A DNA stretch of 12,235 bases, from assembly GCA_031275525.1 (NCBI GenBank), contig JAISOP010000245.1, positions 1 to 12,235 on the forward strand, given 5' to 3'. The notes under the pieces were generated by a model that saw only the letters and a list, made by a program, of their open reading frames with translations, was not told the origin of the DNA and ran no database searches. This DNA is from Tannerella sp. (lineage in GTDB: Bacteria; Bacteroidota; Bacteroidia; Bacteroidales; Tannerellaceae). Below are positions 1 through 5,946 of this stretch, in pieces. Position numbers and translations under genes: made by a program. Each line of letters starts with the position of its first letter. Within the stretch, counting starts at the first letter, position 1.

Positions 1-423
1 CAGGCCGCCCGTCAGTTCGCGGATGCAGAGGAGATCGACGCCTTCGACCAGTTCGGGACGCAGGGGGGATTGGCGGAGCAGGGGGGCGAAGGTGGTCACC
101 GGACGGATGTTGGCATATAGTTCCAGCCGCTTACGCATGGCCAGGAGTCCCTGTTCCGGACGGACGCCGGCCGAGGGGTTGTTGTCGTATTCGGGCGAAC
201 CGATGGCGCCGAACAGGACGGCGTCGCTCGCCATGCAGAGCGCATGTGTTTCGTCGGGGTAGGGGTTGCCCGTGGCGTCTATTGCGCAGGCGCCGACGAG
301 GGCTTCGCGGGCGGAGAGGCTGTGGCCGAAGCGTGCGCAGACGGCTTCCACGGCTTTCAGGGCTTGTGCGGTGACTTCCGGGCCGATGCCGTCGCCCGGT
401 AATACGGCGATGTTCAGTTTCAT
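1..423 (-). CDS. leuB: 3-isopropylmalate dehydrogenase, N-terminal 141 residues (cut by window edge)
   Basis: LeuB oxidises and decarboxylates 3-isopropylmalate with NAD+ to give the direct precursor of leucine; the same enzyme type can serve the citramalate route to isoleucine. The ATG at 423 opens a frame with no stop down to base 1, so the rest of the roughly 350-residue enzyme lies outside. The start reads MKLNIAVLPGDGIGPEV, the classic N-terminus of the isopropylmalate/isocitrate dehydrogenase family. Further on are DAVLFGAIGSPEYDNN (around residues 72-87), RPEQGLLAMRKRLELYANIRP (around 92-112, the substrate arginine region) and the beginning of the RELTGG motif at the edge. Its ATG overlaps the mgsA stop as ATGA, suggesting translational coupling. 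No Shine-Dalgarno is needed or seen. Identification is very secure; only the 3' part is unseen. Confidence 0.95.
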   Translation of the reverse strand, partial: MKLNIAVLPGDGIGPEVTAQALKAVEAVCARFGHSLSAREALVGACAIDATGNPYPDETHALCMASDAVLFGAIGSPEYDNNPSAGVRPEQGLLAMRKRLELYANIRPVTTFAPLLRQSPLRPELVEGVDLLCIRELTGGL

Positions 424-881
424 TGCGGTTGGTCTCTTTTGAAGTAAACGTATTTCGGTTCCATGGGGACATAGCTGTCGTCGTCCCACAGGGAACTGGT
501 GAGCATCAGGTCTGCACTGTAGCGGTTGCAGGCGATGGGGACGTTGTGTACGCGGCACTGGCGGAGCAGCATCTGGATGTCGGCCTCGTGGGGCTGCGGG
601 TTCAGGTCGTCGATCAGGAAGATAGCCAGGTTGATTTCCTTGCGCACCACCATGGCGGCAATCTCCGCGTCTCCACCCAGGGGGCCGGAGTGCATGCAGG
701 TGATCTCGGCTTCGACGCCTCTTTCGCGGAAGGCTTCGGCAATCAGTCCGCCGGTGGTACCGGTACATATCAACCGGTGATGCGAAAGGAACCCTGCGTT
801 ATGGAGCGACCATTCTACCATGTCGGCCTTCCGCCGGTCGTGTGCCACAAGGGCGATGTTTAGTTTTTTGTTCATAATCAT
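420..881 (-). CDS. mgsA: Methylglyoxal synthase
   Basis: MgsA converts dihydroxyacetone phosphate to methylglyoxal and phosphate in the cytoplasm, a bypass that relieves sugar-phosphate build-up. The 153-residue product matches the family length (E. coli about 152). Visible motifs are VAHDRRK (12-18), the phosphate-binding TGTTGG (40-45), SGPLGGD (65-71, with the catalytic aspartate D71), and IDDLNPQPHEAD (90-101, with D91, H98 and D101), all at the expected spacing. The N-terminus offers ATG at 881 or 875 (MIM); 881 is used because it follows the upstream stop by one base (TGATATG). The 3' end overlaps leuB by 4 nt. Presence inside a leucine operon is unusual, because no metabolic link to branched-chain synthesis is obvious. 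Identification is secure; the regulatory meaning of the location is unknown. Confidence 0.95.
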   Translation of the reverse strand: MIMNKKLNIALVAHDRRKADMVEWSLHNAGFLSHHRLICTGTTGGLIAEAFRERGVEAEITCMHSGPLGGDAEIAAMVVRKEINLAIFLIDDLNPQPHEADIQMLLRQCRVHNVPIACNRYSADLMLTSSLWDDDSYVPMEPKYVYFKRDQPQ

Positions 882-882
882 A

Positions 883-1356
883 TCATATAATGTCTTCTGT
901 AAGTGTGTGACTCTCTTTTTTCAAGTGATGCGGTTTAAACGAACCGTTTATCTGCTTCAATTTGTTTATCAGTTTTATTTCGGAAGGGAACCGGTAGCCC
1001 GGAGCCCTCGTATTGTATCTGGAAAGCACGATGCGCACGTTGACTTCCTTTGGCGCCAGTTCCGGCCGGGTAAGCAAAATGCCGACAGTAGAATTCACCT
1101 GTTCCAGCGCATGTCCATAATCCGAACCCTTCAATTCTATCAGATAGACGTGATCCGTCTGCTTCGTATAGACGGCATAATCGCATTTGGCGAAGGTATT
1201 TCCCCGGATAAGCCCTTCATCTACCCGGTAAACGACTATCTGCCGACGTGCCGGATTACGCCCCCTGTAGGTTTTCCCCTTTTCCCGCAAAACAATTTCG
1301 TTCCTGCTGTCATTCGACCTGATACCGGTCAGGTAATATTCATCAAATTTCATCAT
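883..1356 (-). CDS. Small PD-(D/E)XK nuclease-like protein
   Basis: This is a 157-residue protein that I cannot assign to a named family. Its centre reads CDYAVYT...VYLIELKGSDYGHALEQ. D59, E74 and K76 fit the D-(X)n-ExK core of the PD-(D/E)XK fold, with a strand before ELK, and Q86 lies in the following helix as in Holliday-junction-resolvase-like and restriction-type members. The N-terminal third and the C-terminal tail are basic (RGRNPARR, KPHHLKK), consistent with nucleic-acid binding. No membrane segment or signal peptide is seen. The start is uncertain: ATG 1356 and 1353 are adjacent and preceded by GGATGG, while ATG 1377 or TTG 1380 would lengthen the overlap. With ATG 1356 it overlaps the ATPase stop by 14 nt, so the two are likely co-translated partners. 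Nuclease activity is inference from motif only; A+T content is visibly higher than in the leu genes. Confidence 0.7.
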   Translation of the reverse strand: MMKFDEYYLTGIRSNDSRNEIVLREKGKTYRGRNPARRQIVVYRVDEGLIRGNTFAKCDYAVYTKQTDHVYLIELKGSDYGHALEQVNSTVGILLTRPELAPKEVNVRIVLSRYNTRAPGYRFPSEIKLINKLKQINGSFKPHHLKKESHTLTEDII

Positions 1357-2608
1357 CGTCCATCCGTAACAGGTCATCAAACGCCTTATTCAGTTTTTCG
1401 GATATTTCATCTATGCGTTCCACATGAATTTGCCGGATGTCGTCTTCCATCAACGATTCTATCCCGCCCTTATCCACATACCAGACACCCATCCGGTCGT
1501 AATCAATCCAGTAACAGGAAGGCACGGTTTCGTTCACCTTCTCCGGATACTTAGCCCCTGTTTTGGCGGCATAGAGCAAATAGTTGGCCGTCGAGAGGAT
1601 GTACGGGCTGTGCGTGGTAAGGATCACACGATTGCCGTTAAGCCCGGCGAAGAGCGAGATAAGCCGTACCATGTCTGCCTGCGTTTCGGGGAACAGATGC
1701 GCTTCCGGCTCTTCGATTAAAAGCGTTGTTTGGGTATTGTCCAGTATCAGGGAGAAGATCAGCTGTACGATCCAAAGCGCTTCCTGCTGGCCGGACGAGG
1801 CATAGGGAAGCGTCACGTATTCCGTTTCTTTATAATACAGCCGGCTTTCTTCCGGACCGTACCGGTACTCGCCTTTGAGTATTTTCCGGGCAAGCGCCGT
1901 GACGTGGGCAAGGCTTTCCTCGTCGATCTTCGAGGAAGAAAGATTCTTTCGGTCCCGGATGATTTCCTCGAAACTTTGATTAAAGAGCGGTTGCGTGAGC
2001 GCCATCCTGTTTGTGAACAGGGTCAGGGTCGATTCCGGCAGTTTGGACACAAGGTTGGGCACGAAGCACGTCAGGAAGCCCCTTCCGGCCGGGACATAAA
2101 TCGCAGTCCTGTTTTCTTCGCGGAAGACTGCATTCAATTCCTTTTCCAGGGAAGAAAACAGCTCGGAATATACCCTTCCCCTCATTTTCGGCCGCTCGTC
2201 CCGACCGTCCGATTGCTTCCGGAGTATATTCCTGAATGCACGCGACAACTCGTCCGAAAAATGCACCTCCGGGTATCCTTCGGCCAGCGTAATGTCTATA
2301 CTGATTTTCTCGCCGTAGGAGTATGAAATCCGGAATGTGCTCATGCGTTTCGTCGGGCCGAACAGTTCGACGAACATCCGTTTGAGTTCTTTTGTCACGG
2401 ACTGCATTTTTTCTTCAACATCAAGGGGGTAAGCCGTAATCCCGACCAGGTGACCGATCATGCGTTCCTTTACCGACAGGAAGTAGTAGGCCAGCTTGGC
2501 GACCGTGCTTTTACCCGCCGCCTGCGGCCCGATAAAAATGTTGTAATCCTTTATTTCCCATTCCAACTCGCGGAGCGGCCCGAAGTTTGAGACTTTCAGT
2601 GTTGCCAT
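1343..2608 (-). CDS. AAA_15/AAA_21-type (RecF/OLD-like) ATPase
   Basis: This 421-residue ABC/SMC-related ATPase has an N-terminal strand pair MATLKVSNFGPLRELEWEI typical of RecF/OLD-like proteins. It carries Walker A GPQAAGKST (27-35), an ABC-signature-like SSGQQE (271-276), Walker B LLIEEPEAHLFP (296-307) and a switch histidine in TTHSPYIL (331-338). The middle (about 60-250) is the usual variable helical insertion, too short for long coiled-coil arms. Only about 85 residues follow the switch histidine, leaving no room for the TOPRIM domain of OLD nucleases; the nuclease function would have to come from the next gene. ATG 2608 was chosen because the fold begins there and GGAGGG lies just upstream; the frame stays open far upstream only as an antisense-like shadow of the previous gene. 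It lies 14 nt after the LeuA-like gene. A role in defence is inference. Confidence 0.85.
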   Translation of the reverse strand: MATLKVSNFGPLRELEWEIKDYNIFIGPQAAGKSTVAKLAYYFLSVKERMIGHLVGITAYPLDVEEKMQSVTKELKRMFVELFGPTKRMSTFRISYSYGEKISIDITLAEGYPEVHFSDELSRAFRNILRKQSDGRDERPKMRGRVYSELFSSLEKELNAVFREENRTAIYVPAGRGFLTCFVPNLVSKLPESTLTLFTNRMALTQPLFNQSFEEIIRDRKNLSSSKIDEESLAHVTALARKILKGEYRYGPEESRLYYKETEYVTLPYASSGQQEALWIVQLIFSLILDNTQTTLLIEEPEAHLFPETQADMVRLISLFAGLNGNRVILTTHSPYILSTANYLLYAAKTGAKYPEKVNETVPSCYWIDYDRMGVWYVDKGGIESLMEDDIRQIHVERIDEISEKLNKAFDDLLRMDDDEI

Positions 2609-2610
2609 GT

Positions 2611-2616
2611 CCCTCC
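2611..2616 (-). promoter_or_regulatory. Shine-Dalgarno sequence of the ATPase gene
   Basis: GGAGGG lies two bases before the ATG at 2608, with GGAGG three bases away, a rather short spacing. It fixes the start of the ATPase within a much longer open frame. It is the only strong Shine-Dalgarno in the leu operon; the neighbouring Leu and mgsA starts lack one, as is usual in Bacteroidetes. That contrast fits a gene of foreign origin but is not proof. Confidence 0.55.
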
Positions 2617-2622
2617 GTTTCC

Positions 2623-4134
2623 TTACTGTTCGATTTTGTTCAGCATTTTGACGGTCGCCTTGATGGCGGCTTCCGTCTGGTCGGCGTCGAGGCCGCCGGT
2701 TTTGAACTCCGCGCCTTCGTGATGCCAGCTGATGATCGTCTGCACGAAGGCGTCCGTGCGTCCGCCGGGCGGGATGGAGACGGCATAGTTTGTGAGCATC
2801 GGGAAGGGACGGTCGAGCGACTTGTAGATTTTGCGCAGGGCGCGGACGAAGGCGTCGTACTGTCCGTCGCCCGTGGCGGTTTCCTGGTAGGTTTTTCCCC
2901 GGATTTCGATTTTCAGCGTGGCCACCGGTTTGAGTCCCTGTGCCAGGGAGAGGGAGTAGTTCAGGATGCGGATTTTGTTTTCCTGCGTGTCGTGGTGCAG
3001 GACGTCGGAAATGATGTAGGGCAGGTCTTCGCGGGTGACGATTTCCTTCTTGTCGCCCAGTTCGATGATGCGCTCGGTGACCTTGCGCATCGACTCCTCG
3101 TCCAGTTCCTCGATGCCCAGCGCCTCGAGGTTGCGGCGGATGTTGGCCCTGCCCGACATTTTGCCCAGGGCGTATTCCCGCATCCGGCCGAAGCGTTCGG
3201 GCAGGAGGTCGTTGCAGTAGAGGTTGTTTTTGCTGTCGCCGTCGGCGTGTACGCCGGCACACTGGGTGAAGACGTGTTCGCCGACCACGGGGCTGTTCGG
3301 GGCCACGTGGATGCCGGAATACATTTCCACCATCCGGCTGACGTGGTTGATGCGTTCCTCGCGGATGGCGGTCGGCTGCCCCAGATGGTCGTGCAGCACG
3401 GCGACGACGCTGCTCAGCGAGGCATTGCCGGCGCGTTCGCCCAGGCCGTTGACGGTGGCGTGTACTCCGCTGACGCCCGCCCGCACGGCGGCGCAGACGT
3501 TGGCCACCGCCAGGTCGTAGTCGTTGTGGGCATGAAAATCGAAGTGCACGCCGGGATAGCGTGTCCGCATCGCTTCGCAGCCGGCGCGGACGCTTTCCGG
3601 CTCCAGGATGCCGAGCGTGTCGGGCAGCATGATGCGCCGGACGGGCAGCTGCAGCAGGGCGTCGGTCAGCTGAAAGACGTAGTCGGGCGAATGGCGCATC
3701 CCGTTGGACCAGTCTTCCAGGTAGACGTTGACGGTCATGCCGGCCTGCGCGGCCCGCTGCACCTGCGCCGCGATGTCGGCCAGGTGCTGTTCCGGCGTTT
3801 TGCGGAGCTGTCCGGTCAGGTGCTTCAGCGAACCCTTGCAGAGCAGGTTCATCACGCGGCATCCGGCTGACCGTATCCACTCGACCGACTCGCCTCCGTC
3901 GACGAATCCCAGCACCTCCAGGCGCGGCAGGCATCCCGCCCGCTCGGCCCACCCGGCCAGCTGGCGGACGGCCTTGAACTCGCCGTCGGAGACACGTGCC
4001 GAGGCCACCTCGATCCGGTCTACCCCCAGGTCGCTGATCAGCAGCCGTGCGATGGCCTTTTTTTCGTGAACGGAGAAGGAAACGCCGTTGGTCTGCTCGC
4101 CGTCGCGCAGCGTAGTATCCATGATTTCGATCAT
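2623..4134 (-). CDS. 2-isopropylmalate synthase-family enzyme (second LeuA / CimA-like citramalate synthase)
   Basis: This cytoplasmic enzyme condenses acetyl-CoA with a 2-oxo acid; depending on specificity the product is 2-isopropylmalate (leucine) or citramalate (isoleucine). It has 503 residues. The DRE-TIM-metallolyase signature MDTTLRDGEQT is at 5-15, the metal-binding HAHND at 201-205 and the second signature NGLGERAGN at 229-237. A linker GVHADGDSKNN (294-304) follows, then a C-terminal regulatory domain of the LeuA allosteric type from about 388 to 500. NGVSF after the first signature and HAHNDYDLAVAN, rather than the glycine seen in standard LeuA, resemble the citramalate/homocitrate side of the family. 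Substrate is therefore uncertain. It lies 12 nt downstream of leuD. Bacteroides species carry a similar second leuA gene between leuD and leuB, from established knowledge. Strongly G+C-rich. Confidence 0.88.
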   Translation of the reverse strand: MIEIMDTTLRDGEQTNGVSFSVHEKKAIARLLISDLGVDRIEVASARVSDGEFKAVRQLAGWAERAGCLPRLEVLGFVDGGESVEWIRSAGCRVMNLLCKGSLKHLTGQLRKTPEQHLADIAAQVQRAAQAGMTVNVYLEDWSNGMRHSPDYVFQLTDALLQLPVRRIMLPDTLGILEPESVRAGCEAMRTRYPGVHFDFHAHNDYDLAVANVCAAVRAGVSGVHATVNGLGERAGNASLSSVVAVLHDHLGQPTAIREERINHVSRMVEMYSGIHVAPNSPVVGEHVFTQCAGVHADGDSKNNLYCNDLLPERFGRMREYALGKMSGRANIRRNLEALGIEELDEESMRKVTERIIELGDKKEIVTREDLPYIISDVLHHDTQENKIRILNYSLSLAQGLKPVATLKIEIRGKTYQETATGDGQYDAFVRALRKIYKSLDRPFPMLTNYAVSIPPGGRTDAFVQTIISWHHEGAEFKTGGLDADQTEAAIKATVKMLNKIEQ

Positions 4135-4146
4135 AGCCGGAAGTTT

Positions 4147-4743
4147 TTACAGGCCGGAGCGTTGCGCTTCATAGGCTTCGATCCGGTCTTTGCGGCTGAG
4201 CAGCCAGTCGATGTCGTCCAGCCCCTGCAGGAGGCAGTCGCGTTTGAAGGCGTTGATTTCGAAGGATTCGGCGAGGCCGGTAGCGTTGTTGGTTATCCGG
4301 CAGCGTTCGAGGTCAACGGTGAGCGTCATGTGCGGGTCGGCATCGGCGGCGTCAAAGATGCCGGCCAGGAATGCGGGCGTGACCACGACCGGCAGCAGGC
4401 CGTTGTTGAGCGCATTGCCCTTGAAGATGTCGGCAAAAAAACTGGAGACGACCGCCCGGAAGCCGTATCCGGCGATAGCCCAGGCGGCATGTTCGCGGCT
4501 CGATCCGCAGCCGAAGTTTTTCCCGGCCACCAGTATTTCGCCCCGGTATACGCCGCCGTTCAGGACGAAGTCCGGGTTCGGCTTGCCGTCCCGGCCGTAT
4601 CGCCAGTCGCAAAACAGGTGGTCGCCGAAGCCCTCGCGCGTGGTGGCCTTCAGGAAGCGTGCCGGGATAATCTGATCCGTATCCACGTTTTCCAGCGGAA
4701 GCGGCACGACGGTAGATGTCAGTTTGTTGAATTTTGCGGACAT
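4147..4743 (-). CDS. leuD: 3-isopropylmalate dehydratase small subunit
   Basis: LeuD is the small subunit that pairs with the iron-sulfur subunit LeuC to isomerise 2-isopropylmalate to 3-isopropylmalate; with citramalate it gives the isoleucine precursor. The 198-residue length is normal for the bacterial enzyme. Motifs are ENVDTDQIIPARFL (18-31) and the active-site loop GKNFGCGSSREHA (74-86). The C-terminal QGLDDIDWLLSRKDRIEAYE is also typical. The ATG at 4743 is the first in-frame start and is preceded by an A+T-rich leader without a Shine-Dalgarno. It appears to be the first gene of this transcription unit: no leuC or leuA is found upstream, only the repeat-filled intergenic region. LeuC must be encoded elsewhere. 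Confidence 0.96.
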   Translation of the reverse strand: MSAKFNKLTSTVVPLPLENVDTDQIIPARFLKATTREGFGDHLFCDWRYGRDGKPNPDFVLNGGVYRGEILVAGKNFGCGSSREHAAWAIAGYGFRAVVSSFFADIFKGNALNNGLLPVVVTPAFLAGIFDAADADPHMTLTVDLERCRITNNATGLAESFEINAFKRDCLLQGLDDIDWLLSRKDRIEAYEAQRSGL

Positions 4744-4792
4744 AAGCTATACAGTTGTCAAGTTATTGAATTTTTTTTATTATCTCGCGGTA

Positions 4793-4800
4793 CAAAAGTA
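4793..4800 (-). promoter_or_regulatory. Probable Bacteroidetes -7 box for the leuD operon
   Basis: On the minus strand this reads TACTTTTG, an exact fit to the Bacteroidetes primary sigma -7 consensus TAnnTTTG. It lies about 50 bases before the leuD ATG, in an A+T-rich stretch, giving a short leader of roughly 40 bases. No TTTG is seen at the standard -33 spacing, though TTTG occurs 11 bases upstream. No leader peptide, T-box or attenuator was seen between it and leuD. Confidence 0.5.
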
Positions 4801-4988
4801 CAAATTAATTTCAAAAAAGGCGGCGGGCTTCTCGGAAACGTTCGCCGGGCATATTTAAAAAGACAGCCGGCGTTGCAAACGGGCTTTTGGGGATAAAATA
4901 GTAGATAAAACAAGACATAATCCCAAAGTGTCTATTCTAAGGCGCTGTCCGGAAATACTCTTGGGAACCTCTAAAACGCCCTACGCTC
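4801..4988. other. Gene-free flank upstream of the leuD promoter
   Basis: I see no coding sequence, RNA gene or strong hairpin here. Short open frames on the plus strand are antisense to leuD or run into repeats and have no recognisable protein character. A weak dyad TCCCAA (4921-4926) with TTGGGA (4970-4975) is present but too short and distant to interpret. Confidence 0.4.
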
Positions 4989-5100
4989 CGCTCCGCGGAG
5001 AAAGAAAACGTTGTCCGCGAATGCACGCGGATATCCGCGAATCATTTATTCGCGTTCATTCGCGTACATTCGCGGACCTTTTCTTTTTTTCTGCGGAGCG
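4989..5100. repeat. 112-bp imperfect palindrome
   Basis: The outer arms CGCTCCGC at 4989-4996 and GCGGAGCG at 5093-5100 are inverted copies. Moving inward, purine-rich 4997-5010 faces pyrimidine-rich 5078-5092. Then GTCCGCGAATG (5013-5023) faces CATTCGCGGAC (5067-5077), and CGCGAAT (5036-5042) faces ATTCGCG (5048-5054). A further CGCTCCGC at 4984-4991 overlaps the left arm. The element could form a long hairpin or cruciform. On the plus strand the inner hairpin is followed by CTTTTCTTTTTTT, the shape of an intrinsic terminator, but no plus-strand gene lies upstream. It ends within the first unit of the 41-bp array. It might be a MITE-like element or an intergenic palindromic repeat family; no transposase or target duplication was recognised. 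Confidence 0.65.
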
Positions 5101-5794
5101 TTGGGGGTTTCACGTCGTGGAAATGGAAAAACCACGCGAAGCAGGAGTTTCCGGAATCCTGAAATAGAAAAAAACGTGCGGTATGACGGTTTCCCCGACG
5201 GGAAAATGAAAAAAGCGTACGGGATAGAACTCTCCACTTCGTGGAAATGAAAAAAACGCGCGGGATAGGAATTTCCACGAAGTGGAAATAAAAAAAACGT
5301 ACGGGATAGGAATTTCCACGAAGTGGAAATAAAAAAAACGTACGGGATAGGAATTTCCACGAAGTGGAAATGAAAAAAACGTACGGGATAGAATTTTCCA
5401 CGAAGTGGAAAAGAAAAAAACGTACGGAATAGGATTTTCCACGAAGTGGAAAAGAAAAAAACGCGCGGGATAGGAATTTCCGGAAGCCGGAAATGAAAAA
5501 AACGCACGGGATAGGAATTTCCGGAAGCCGGAAAAGAAAAAAACGTTCGGGATAGGAATTTCCGGAAGCCGGAAAAGAAAAAAACGTTCGGGATAGGAAT
5601 TTCCGGAAGCCGGAAATGAAAAAAACGTTCGGGATAGGAATTTCCGGAAGCCGGAAATGAAAAAAACGCACGGGATAGGAATTTCCGGAAGCCGGAAATG
5701 AAAATCTCCTTTGCGGCAAGCCTCCCCGGTTCCCGGAAATTGAAATCTCCATTGCGGCAGACTTCCCCACTTCGTGGAAATGGAAGTAGCCATC
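5098..5794. repeat. Array of 17 tandem 41-bp palindrome-bearing units
   Basis: Units start at 5098, 5139, 5180, 5221 and every 41 bases to 5754, with no length change: 17 x 41 = 697 bp. The eleven central units 5262-5712 are near-identical; the first four (5098-5261) and last two (5713-5794) are degenerate. A central unit has GGGATAGGAA, a 17-bp palindrome, then an A-rich stretch ending CGNNC, where NN is TA, CG, CA or TT. The palindrome is TTTCCACGAAGTGGAAA in units at 5262-5466 and TTTCCGGAAGCCGGAAA in units at 5467-5712, so both arms change together. The array lies between the divergent starts of leuD and the esterase. It is not CRISPR: nothing like unique spacers exists and no cas gene is present. 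On the minus strand all three frames stay open (because the unit lacks stops there), but the period is not a multiple of three and no protein is supported. Confidence 0.93.
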
Positions 5795-5946
5795 AAACCG
5801 ATTGAATGCTACAAAGATGGCTATTGTACCTGAGAGTATGGCAGCAAGCACAACAAGGGTGGCCTTGATTTTTATCTCATGCGCATGGAATACCCAGGAT
5901 TTTCATCTACATTTGTCAAGCGTTTCGGTACGCACGAAATAATAAA
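5795..5946. other. Leader region between the repeat array and the esterase
   Basis: This stretch holds an 8-bp dyad, TAGCCATC (5787-5794, the last bases of the array) with GATGGCTA (5816-5823), and a candidate -7 box near 5908. On the minus strand, 5803-5900 can be read as a hydrophobic segment (VVLAAILSGTIAIFVAFN) that continues into the array, but it lacks an ATG and I do not call it a gene. Confidence 0.4.
5908..5915 (+). promoter_or_regulatory. Candidate -7 box for the esterase gene
   Basis: TACATTTG matches the Bacteroidetes TAnnTTTG consensus and sits 31 bases before the ATG at 5947, a sensible leader length. No TTG is present at the expected -33 spacing, so this remains a candidate. 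Confidence 0.4.

Noticed and set aside
883..2608. PARIS, Septu or Gabija system
   Set aside because: No TOPRIM/DUF4435 protein, HNH protein or UvrD-like helicase is present; only the ATPase type is shared.
2587..3870. 427-residue plus-strand open frame
   Set aside because: Antisense shadow of the G+C-rich LeuA-like gene with Val/Asp/Gln-biased composition and no recognisable motif.
2609..3952. Long upstream extension of the ATPase frame (total 869 residues)
   Set aside because: The extra part lies inside the LeuA-like gene in another frame and has Arg/Pro/Gly-rich shadow composition; the ATPase fold begins at 2608 with a Shine-Dalgarno.
5098..5794. CRISPR array
   Set aside because: The entire 41-bp unit is conserved, with no unique spacers, and no cas genes are present in the window.
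5098..5794. Series of intrinsic terminators
   Set aside because: On the plus strand the hairpins are followed by A-rich, not T-rich, DNA; on the minus strand the T-run comes before the hairpin rather than after it.
5042..5851. Three long overlapping open frames on the minus strand through the 41-bp array (up to 269 residues)
   Set aside because: The 41-bp unit simply lacks stop codons on that strand, and since 41 is not a multiple of three each frame cycles through all three readings. There is no ATG start; the hydrophobic lead (VVLAAILSGTIAIFVAFN) would need a GTG start. Proteomics or strain variants preserving the frame would be needed to revive it.
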